Assembly (NCBI RefSeq): GCF_000657795.2
Contig: NZ_JHEP02000007.1
Coordinates: forward strand, 62,001-126,000
DNA length: 64,000 nucleotides
Source: Bordetella pseudohinzii
GTDB taxonomy: Bacteria > Pseudomonadota > Gammaproteobacteria > Burkholderiales > Burkholderiaceae_B
Reading direction: 5' to 3'
How positions within the stretch are numbered: the first letter of the stretch is position 1; each line of letters starts with the position of its first letter. Both the position numbers and the translations under genes were made by a program. This document shows positions 57,948 to 64,000 of this stretch, one piece after another. The notes under the pieces were generated by a model, which was not told the DNA's origin, did not search any database, and saw nothing but the letters and a program-made list of their open reading frames with translations.

Positions 57948-59555
57948 GTGACCGTCCATCAGGCATTCCAGGCGTCGGCCCGCCGTTGGCCCGGCCAACC
58001 TTTTCTCTGCGTGTTGCCCGAAACCGCGGCGATCTACGGCATCGACGCGGGCGAACTGCGCTATGAGCAGGCCGCGCAGGCCGTCGACACCCTGCGCGCG
58101 GCCTATGCGCGCGCCGGCTACGGCCACGGCCACCGGGCCGGCCTGCTGCTGGAAAACCGGCCCGCCTTCTTCCTGCATTGGTTCGCGCTCAATGCGCTGG
58201 GCGTATCGGTCGTGCCCATCAACCCCGACCTGCGCGCCGCCGAGCTGGAATACCTGGCCGGGCATTCCGAGATCGCGCTGGCGGTGGCCTTGCCAGGCCG
58301 CCATGCCGATCTGCTGGCCGCGGCCGAGCGCGCCGGGCGCACCCTGCGCGTGATGGGTCCGGACGAAGCGCCGCCTCCCGCCCCGTTCGCGCCGCCGCTG
58401 GCCGGCGAACCGGATGAGCACAGCGAATGCGCCCTGCTCTACACCTCCGGCACCACCGGACGGCCCAAGGGCTGCATCCTGCCCAACCGGTATTTCCTGC
58501 ATGCCGGCAACTGGTATGCCCGCATCGGCGGGATGGCGGCGCTGGCCCCGGGACGCGAACGCATGCTCACGCCCCTGCCCCTGGTCCACATGAACGCCAT
58601 GGCGTACTCGGCCATGGCCATGATGCTGACCGGCGGCTGCCTGATCGTGCTGGACCGCTTCCATCCCCGTTCCTGGTGGGACAGCGTGCGCGCCTCGCGC
58701 GCCACCGTCCTGCATTATCTGGGCGTGATGCCGGCCATGCTGATGAAGGCCGAGGCCGGCCCCGCCGACCTGGATCACGAAGTGCGCTTTGGCTTCGGCG
58801 CGGGCGTCGAGCGCGACCTGCACGCGCCCTTCGAGGCGCGCTTCGGCTTTCCGCTGCTGGAAGCCTGGGCCATGACCGAGACAGGGGCTGGCGCGGTCAT
58901 CATCGCCAACCGCGAGCCGCGCCATATCGGCTCGAACTGCTTCGGCCGCGAAGAATCGGATGTCGAGGTGCGCCTGGTCGGCGACGACGGCCAGCCGGCG
59001 GCCGCCGGCCAGCCCGGCGAACTCCAGGTCCGCCACGCCGGGCCCGATCCGCGCTATGGCTTTTTTGCCGGCTATCTCAAGGACGAAGCCGCCACCTCGG
59101 CCGCCTGGGAGGGCGGCTGGTTCCACACCGGCGATATTGTGCGCCGCGACGCCGACGGCGCGCTGCGCTTTGTCGATCGCAAGAAAAACGTCATCCGACG
59201 CAGCGGCGAGAATATCTCGGCCGTGGAAGTGGAAAGCGTGCTGCTGCACCACCCGGCCGTGAAATCGGCCGCCGTGGCGGCCGTGCCGGACGCGGTGCGC
59301 GGCGACGAGGTGCTGGCCTGCATCGTCTCCGAGGCCGCCGGCGAGGACGCCGCGCGCGACATCGTGCAGTGGTGCCTGGAACAGCTGGCCTATTACAAGG
59401 CGCCCGGCTATGTCGCCTTTGTCGACAGCCTGCCGCTGACCACCACCAACAAGATCCAGCGCGGCGAGATGAAGACCTGGGCGCCGACCCTGCCGGGCAC
59501 GCCCCGCTGCTTCGACACCCGCGCCCTGAAAAAACGCCCGGAGAGCCACGCATGA
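57948..59555 (+). CDS. AMP-forming acyl/aryl-acetate CoA ligase
   Basis: 535 residues of the ANL superfamily. The phosphate-binding loop is YTSGTTGRPKG. The later motifs are AWAMTETGAGAV, WFHTGDIVRRDADGALRFVD with RKKNVIRRSGENIS, and the catalytic Lys is in TTTNKIQRGEM. It should convert a carboxylate to its CoA thioester. In the operon this fits activation of the acetate side chain before cleavage. GTG 57948 has a GAGGA site. It overlaps the next gene by ATGA. Confidence 0.9.
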   Translation: MTVHQAFQASARRWPGQPFLCVLPETAAIYGIDAGELRYEQAAQAVDTLRAAYARAGYGHGHRAGLLLENRPAFFLHWFALNALGVSVVPINPDLRAAELEYLAGHSEIALAVALPGRHADLLAAAERAGRTLRVMGPDEAPPPAPFAPPLAGEPDEHSECALLYTSGTTGRPKGCILPNRYFLHAGNWYARIGGMAALAPGRERMLTPLPLVHMNAMAYSAMAMMLTGGCLIVLDRFHPRSWWDSVRASRATVLHYLGVMPAMLMKAEAGPADLDHEVRFGFGAGVERDLHAPFEARFGFPLLEAWAMTETGAGAVIIANREPRHIGSNCFGREESDVEVRLVGDDGQPAAAGQPGELQVRHAGPDPRYGFFAGYLKDEAATSAAWEGGWFHTGDIVRRDADGALRFVDRKKNVIRRSGENISAVEVESVLLHHPAVKSAAVAAVPDAVRGDEVLACIVSEAAGEDAARDIVQWCLEQLAYYKAPGYVAFVDSLPLTTTNKIQRGEMKTWAPTLPGTPRCFDTRALKKRPESHA

Positions 59556-60721
59556 AGCGGCGAGCCTATGACGGCGTGGCCGTGGCGGTGCCGGTCTCGC
59601 TGCCCTATGTGCGTTACAGCACGCACGCCGCCCATTATTGGCTTGGACGGGCGCTGGCCGAACTGCTGCGCCGCTCGGGCCTGGCCAAGCACGATATCGA
59701 CGGCCTGTGCGTCTCCAGCTTCACCCTGGCGCCCGACACCGCCGTGGGCCTGACCCAACACCTGGGCATGCAGCCGCGCTGGCTGGACCACATCCCCATG
59801 GGCGGCGCCAGCGGCGTGGTGGCCCTGCGCCGGGCCGCGCGCGCGGTCCAGGCGGGCGATGCCGGCATCGTGGCCTGCCTGGCGGGCGACACCAACCATG
59901 TCGACTCCTTCCGCCATACCGTCAGCCAGTTCTCGCGCTTCGCGCAGGATGCCGTCTACCCCTATGGCGCCGGCGGCCCCAATGCCAGCTTCGCGCTGCT
60001 CACGCGGCACTATATGCAGACCACCGGCGCCACGCGGGAGGATTTCGGCAAGCTTTGCGTGGCCCAGCGCGACAATGCGCTGCGCTTTCCGCAGGCGCTC
60101 ATGAAAAAGCCGCTGACCCTGCGGCAGTACCTCGACGCCCGCGTCATCACCGACCCCATCCATCTGTTCGATTGCGTCATGCCTTGCGCGGGCGCCGATG
60201 CCTTCCTGGTCATGGACGAGGACCGCGCGCGCCGCCTGCAACTGCCCCACGCCCGCGTGCTTTCCACTATTGAACGCCACAACGCCTGGGCCGATGATGC
60301 CATCCAGACGCGCGGCGGCTGGACGCTGGACCTGGACGAGTTCTATGGCCTGGCGGGCCGGGGCCCCGAAGACGTGGACCTGATGCAGGCCTATGACGAC
60401 TATCCCGTCATCAATATGATGCAGATCGAGAACCTGGGTTTCTGCGCGCCCGGCGCCGCGCCCGAATTCGTGCGCCGCCACGGCTTCACGGTGGACGGCA
60501 GCTTCCCCTTCAATACCAACGGCGGCCAGTTGTCGGTGGGCCAGGCCGGCGCGGCCGGCGGCTACCTGGGCCTGGTCGAGGCGCTGCGCCAGCTGACCGG
60601 CCAGGCCGGCGCCACCGCGGTGGCCGGGGCGCGCACCGCCCTGGTCAGCGGCTTTGGCATGATCAACTATGACCGCGGCCTGTGCACCGGCGCGGCCCTG
60701 CTCGCCCGGAGCGAAGCATGA
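59552..60721 (+). CDS. Thiolase-fold protein lacking the catalytic cysteine (possible acyl-CoA aldolase)
   Basis: 389 residues with thiolase topology. At the usual Cys-x-Ser-Gly nucleophile position the sequence is MGGASGVVALRRAAR (residues 83-97), with Gly/Ala in place of Cys. The GHP motif near the end reads NTNGGQLSVGQAGAAGG (321-337), so the catalytic His is also missing. A late Cys378 remains. Such cysteine-less thiolase-like proteins include the Ltp2 retro-aldolase of steroid side-chain degradation, which works with a DUF35 partner. The next gene here is a DUF35 fusion, strengthening that reading. Confidence 0.8.
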   Translation: MKRRAYDGVAVAVPVSLPYVRYSTHAAHYWLGRALAELLRRSGLAKHDIDGLCVSSFTLAPDTAVGLTQHLGMQPRWLDHIPMGGASGVVALRRAARAVQAGDAGIVACLAGDTNHVDSFRHTVSQFSRFAQDAVYPYGAGGPNASFALLTRHYMQTTGATREDFGKLCVAQRDNALRFPQALMKKPLTLRQYLDARVITDPIHLFDCVMPCAGADAFLVMDEDRARRLQLPHARVLSTIERHNAWADDAIQTRGGWTLDLDEFYGLAGRGPEDVDLMQAYDDYPVINMMQIENLGFCAPGAAPEFVRRHGFTVDGSFPFNTNGGQLSVGQAGAAGGYLGLVEALRQLTGQAGATAVAGARTALVSGFGMINYDRGLCTGAALLARSEA

Positions 60722-61959
60722 CCGACGCCCTGACGCCGCCGCCGCGCAAGAACCCCATCGCGCGCACCCGCCGCCCGACCCTGCCGCCGGGGGCCCGCAG
60801 CCGCGGCGCGCTGGGCCTGACGGCCGCCGCCGCCCTGGGCCGCTTCCGCCTGCAGGCCTGCGCGGCCTGCGGCGCCGTGCAATATCCGCCGCGCGAGGTC
60901 TGCGGCAGCTGCCTGCATCACGAGCTGCCCTGGCGCGACACCGACCCGGCCGGCGTGCTGCTGGCCACCACGGTCCTGCATCACAGCAATGACCTCTACT
61001 TCCGCGAGCGCCTGCCCTGGCGCGTGGGCACGGTGCGCATGCAGGCCGGCCCCGTGGTGGTGGCCCATCTGCACCAGGATTGCGCCGAAGGCCAGCCGGT
61101 GCGCCTGGCGCTCAAACTGGACCGCGCCGGCCAGGCGGTCATGATCGCTCTGCCCGCCAAGGACACCCCCAACATGCAAGATGACAAGACGCTGCGCGAA
61201 ACCGCCTGCGATCCCAAGTTCCGCCGCGCCCTGGTCACCGATGGCAAGTCGGCCGCCGGCCAAGCCATCGCCCGCGCCCTGCTGGAAGCCGGCTCGCCCC
61301 TGGTATTCATCGGCGACCCGCAAGTCTGGCGGCGCGACGCCGCCTTCGACGCGCTGGCCGCCGACCCCCGGGTGCAGACGCTGGAACTCAATGTCAGCGA
61401 CACCGATTCGGTGGACCGCGCCGCCGCCTCGATCGGCGGCAAGGTCGAGATCCTGGTCAATTGCGCCGATCATGAACGCGAGGGCGGCTTGCTGCACAGC
61501 CGCGACGTCAACCTGGCGCGCGATACGCTGGACGTCAACTGCCTGGGCCTGATGCGCCTGGCGCGGGCCTTCGGGCCGGCGCTGTGCGGGCGCGCCGCCG
61601 ACGGCGTGAACAACGCCAGCGCCTGGGTCAACGTGCTGAGCATCTACGCGCAGATGAATCTGCCCTCGCGCGGCATCTGGGCGGCCTCCAAGGCGGCCGC
61701 GCTGTCCATGGCCCAATGCCTGCGCGCCGAGATGCGGCCGGCCGGGGTGCGTGTAATCAATGTCTTCCCCGGGCCGCTGGACCACGAATGGGAGCAGCTG
61801 ACGCCCCCGCCGCGCGTGGCGCCGGCCGCCCTGGCCTCGGCCATCGTCCGAGCCTTGCGCGATGGCGTGGAGGATGTCTATGTGGGCGACGTCGCCCTGG
61901 AATTCCAGGAACGCCTCACCGAAAACCCCAAGGGCCTGGAACGGGAACTGGGCGCCTGA
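60718..61959 (+). CDS. DUF35 (zinc ribbon + OB-fold) fused to degenerate short-chain dehydrogenase
   Basis: 413 residues. Residues 40-160 are a DUF35 domain with zinc ligands Cys48, Cys51, Cys62 and Cys65 (QACAACGAVQYPPREVCGSC), followed by an OB-fold that binds acyl-CoA in relatives. Residues about 165-405 are SDR-like, but the cofactor loop is degenerate (VTDGKSAAGQA) and the catalytic Tyr is Trp321 (IWAASKAAAL, with Lys325). The SDR part may be structural. The start overlaps the thiolase-like stop (ATGA), implying a complex with it. Confidence 0.8.
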   Translation: MTDALTPPPRKNPIARTRRPTLPPGARSRGALGLTAAAALGRFRLQACAACGAVQYPPREVCGSCLHHELPWRDTDPAGVLLATTVLHHSNDLYFRERLPWRVGTVRMQAGPVVVAHLHQDCAEGQPVRLALKLDRAGQAVMIALPAKDTPNMQDDKTLRETACDPKFRRALVTDGKSAAGQAIARALLEAGSPLVFIGDPQVWRRDAAFDALAADPRVQTLELNVSDTDSVDRAAASIGGKVEILVNCADHEREGGLLHSRDVNLARDTLDVNCLGLMRLARAFGPALCGRAADGVNNASAWVNVLSIYAQMNLPSRGIWAASKAAALSMAQCLRAEMRPAGVRVINVFPGPLDHEWEQLTPPPRVAPAALASAIVRALRDGVEDVYVGDVALEFQERLTENPKGLERELGA

Positions 61960-61980
61960 GCCGGCAACAAGGAGATCAAA

Positions 61981-62766
61981 TTGAGCACCGATACGCTGAC
62001 CCGCTTCATGGCCGACCTGGCCACGGGCGCCCTACGCATCATCGACCTGACCGAGACGCTGACGCCGGAGTTTCCGACCATCGTGCTGCCGCCGGAATTC
62101 GGCCAGGCCTGGCCCTTCCGGATCGAGGAGATCTCGCGCTATGACGAGCGCGGCCCGGCCTGGTACTGGAACAACTTTTCCTGCTCCGAGCATACCGGCA
62201 CGCACTTCGATGCGCCGGCGCACTGGATCAGCGGCCGCGACCAGCCCGACAACACGGTGGACACCATTCCGGTCGAGGCCTTCGTGGCCGGCGCCTGCGT
62301 CATCGATTGTTCGGCCGAATCGCGCGATAACGCGGATTTCCTGCTGACCATCGACCATGTCCTGGCCTGGGAAGAACGCCATGGCCGCATCTCGGCCGGC
62401 CACTGGGTGCTGATGCGCACCGACTGGTCCAAGCGCGGCAAACCCACCGACTACCTCAACCTGCGCGAAGACGGCGCGCACTCGCCCGGTCCCGATGCCG
62501 AGGTCGTGCCCTGGCTGATCCGCGAGCGCGACGTGCATGGTTTTGGCACCGAATCGGTCGGCACCGACGCCGGCCAGGCCCAGCACCTGGATCCCCCCTA
62601 CCCCTGCCATTACTACATGCATGGCAATAATCGCTATGGCCTGCAATGCCTGACCAATCTCGATCAGCTGCCGCCCACGGGCGCCGTCATCTTTTCGGCA
62701 CCCCTGAAGATACGCAATGGCTCGGGCAGCCCCTTGCGCGTGCTCGCCATGGCTCCGGGACGCTGA
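61981..62766 (+). CDS. Cyclase-family metal hydrolase, isatin hydrolase-like
   Basis: 261 residues from TTG 61981, supported by a strong AAGGAGAT ribosome site 6 bases before. The Mn2+-binding motif is His71-x3-His75-x-Asp77 in SEHTGTHFDAPAHW, as in kynurenine formamidase and isatin hydrolase. This family opens cyclic amides by hydrolysis. Isatin to isatinate is the reaction most consistent with the other genes of this operon. The formamidase alternative is less likely because no tryptophan or kynurenine gene is nearby. Confidence 0.82.
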   Translation: MSTDTLTRFMADLATGALRIIDLTETLTPEFPTIVLPPEFGQAWPFRIEEISRYDERGPAWYWNNFSCSEHTGTHFDAPAHWISGRDQPDNTVDTIPVEAFVAGACVIDCSAESRDNADFLLTIDHVLAWEERHGRISAGHWVLMRTDWSKRGKPTDYLNLREDGAHSPGPDAEVVPWLIRERDVHGFGTESVGTDAGQAQHLDPPYPCHYYMHGNNRYGLQCLTNLDQLPPTGAVIFSAPLKIRNGSGSPLRVLAMAPGR

Positions 62767-62770
62767 CGCC

Positions 62771-63493
62771 ATGACGCCCATCGCCATTGTCACCGGCGGC
62801 AGCGCCGGCATCGGCGCCGAGATCTGCCGCGACATGCTGGCCGCCGGCTACGAAGTGATTTCGCTGGCGCGCCGCGCCGGGACGCTGACGCATCCGCGCC
62901 TGTCGCATGTGCAGGTCGACCTGCTGGACGAGGCCGCCACCCGGCAGGCCGCCCAGGAAATCGCCGCCCGCCACGCGGTAAGCCATGTGATCCACAATGC
63001 CGGCGTGATCTGGCCCAACCTGCTGCCCGATGTCCGCTCCGAGGAGCTGCACGGGCTGACCCAGATCCACCTGGGCGCGGCCCTGGCCCTGGTGCAGGCG
63101 GTCCTGCCCGGGATGCAGGCCCGCCGCCACGGCCGCATCGTGCTGATGTCTTCGCGCGGCGCCCTGGGCCTGCCCACCCGCACCGCCTACTCGGCCACCA
63201 AGGCCGGCATGATAGGCATGGCCCGCACCTGGGCCCTGGAGCTGGCCCCGCATGGCATCACGGTCAACGTCGTGGCGCCCGGCCCCATCAAGACGGATAT
63301 GTTCCATGATGTCATCGAACCCGGCAGCGAGCGGGAAAAACAGATCGCCAACGGCATCCCGGTCAAGCGGCTGGGACAGGCCGACGATGTCTCGCGCGCC
63401 GTCATGTTTTTCTGCGACCCCGCCAATAGCTTCATCACCGGCCAGACTCTGTATGTCTGCGGCGGCGCGAGCGTAAGCTCCATCACCATCTGA
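62771..63493 (+). CDS. Short-chain dehydrogenase/reductase
   Basis: 240 residues with an intact SDR core. TGGSAGIGAEICRDM is the cofactor loop, NAG is present in HVIHNAGV, and the catalytic set is Ser in LMSSRGALG with Tyr-x3-Lys in AYSATKAG. This contrasts with the degenerate SDR part of the upstream fusion. It probably oxidises or reduces a hydroxyl or keto intermediate of the same pathway. It starts 4 bases after the cyclase stop. Confidence 0.88.
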   Translation: MTPIAIVTGGSAGIGAEICRDMLAAGYEVISLARRAGTLTHPRLSHVQVDLLDEAATRQAAQEIAARHAVSHVIHNAGVIWPNLLPDVRSEELHGLTQIHLGAALALVQAVLPGMQARRHGRIVLMSSRGALGLPTRTAYSATKAGMIGMARTWALELAPHGITVNVVAPGPIKTDMFHDVIEPGSEREKQIANGIPVKRLGQADDVSRAVMFFCDPANSFITGQTLYVCGGASVSSITI

Positions 63494-63588
63494 AGCAGGC
63501 AAGGCCCTTATCACCCCAGCACGGCGGCCAGCGCGAGCGCCGAATTTTCACAGCATTACCGTCTCCCGCCCTATACGGAGGAATTGCC

Positions 63589-64000
63589 ATGTTGTCGAAC
63601 AAACTCTCTCTCGCGGCCGCGGCGCTCGCCACGCTGCTCGCCATGCCGGCCCTGGCCCAGGTCAAGGTCGGCGTGGTCACCTCCTCGACCGGGCCGACGG
63701 CCTTGGTCGGCATCCCCCAGAAGAACTCCATCCCGCTGCTGCCCAAGGAGATCGGCGGCCTGAGCGTGGAATACATCTCGCTGGACGACGCCAGCGACAC
63801 CACCGCATCGGTCACGGCCTTCAAGCGCCTGATCACGGAACAGAAAGTGGACGCGCTCATCGGCCCCTCGGGCTCGCCCAATGCCATGGGCGTGCTGCAG
63901 TTCGCCGCCGAGGCCGGGGTGCCCATGCTGGCGCCGGTCGGCACGGCCGCCGTGGTGCTGCCCATGAACGACCAGAAGAAATGGGTGTTCAAGACCACGC
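63589..64000 (+). CDS. Branched-chain amino acid-type ABC substrate-binding protein (5' part)
   Basis: The first 137 codons only; the gene runs past the window end. The signal peptide ends ALAQ, then VKVGVVTSSTGPTALVGIPQ begins a Peripla_BP_6 fold. The later stretch VDALIGPSGSPNAMGVLQFA is the usual ligand-pocket region. The start ATG follows CGGAGGAATTGCC. LivJ-type proteins often import aromatic acids in degradation loci, so it likely takes up the operon's substrate. The permease and ATPase genes would lie beyond 64000. Confidence 0.85.
   Translation, partial: MLSNKLSLAAAALATLLAMPALAQVKVGVVTSSTGPTALVGIPQKNSIPLLPKEIGGLSVEYISLDDASDTTASVTAFKRLITEQKVDALIGPSGSPNAMGVLQFAAEAGVPMLAPVGTAAVVLPMNDQKKWVFKTT

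Overview
The window is GC-rich, densely packed chromosomal DNA from a Gram-negative betaproteobacterium. The nearest fit is the Alcaligenaceae (Bordetella/Achromobacter type). The reasons are the gene order ubiH-dusB-fis-purH-ruvC-ruvA-ruvB, a single-gene trimeric-type porin, GlnS, minCDE, and the many small ATGA-type overlaps. I found no tRNA, rRNA, insertion sequence, prophage or CRISPR array. Products are named from sequence motifs and family knowledge; no database search was possible.

Layout. 1-9600: housekeeping genes (CinA-like fragment, EI24 membrane protein, thioredoxin-like protein, RhlE helicase, AzlCD exporter, zinc-finger and SnoaL-like proteins, YheT hydrolase, BepA-like protease, GalU, CtaG). 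9669-14545: a minus-strand unit of MgtC-like ACT-domain protein, MgtA Mg2+ ATPase and porin. It is preceded by a strong sigma70 promoter and a structured leader with two candidate upstream ORFs, one of them proline-rich. 14599-15820: a CaCA cation antiporter behind a recognisable yybP-ykoY (manganese) riboswitch. 15907-28051: PepP, TM2 protein, UbiH, DusB, Fis, PurH, the Ruv proteins and RecQ. 28148-34226: an orphan usher-like beta-barrel lipoprotein, an OmpR-type two-component pair, and a CydAB-like pair whose CydA has lost almost every heme-ligand residue. 34345-41071: GlnS, MinCDE, a glycine-zipper lipoprotein, a cysteine hydrolase and EttA. 41156-43320: a GadC-like antiporter divergent from the acid chaperone HdeA. 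43369-50455: a DMT permease, an acidic His-tailed protein and a five-gene peptide-type ABC transporter.

50616-64000 is the most interesting part. A MarR regulator is divergent from a tightly coupled catabolic operon: 2-oxoacid:ferredoxin oxidoreductase (IorA/IorB-like), Rieske reductase, Rieske dioxygenase alpha and beta, acyl-CoA ligase, a thiolase-fold protein without the usual cysteine, a DUF35-SDR fusion, an isatin-hydrolase-type cyclase, an SDR, and the start of a periplasmic binding protein. The set fits an indole-3-acetate (auxin) degradation route: dioxygenation to dioxindole-3-acetate, CoA activation, retro-aldol release of acetyl-CoA and isatin, isatin hydrolysis to isatinate, and oxidative decarboxylation to anthraniloyl-CoA. 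The gene set resembles the iad type of auxin-degradation locus. The aldolase step by a cysteine-less thiolase plus DUF35-SDR fusion is my inference.
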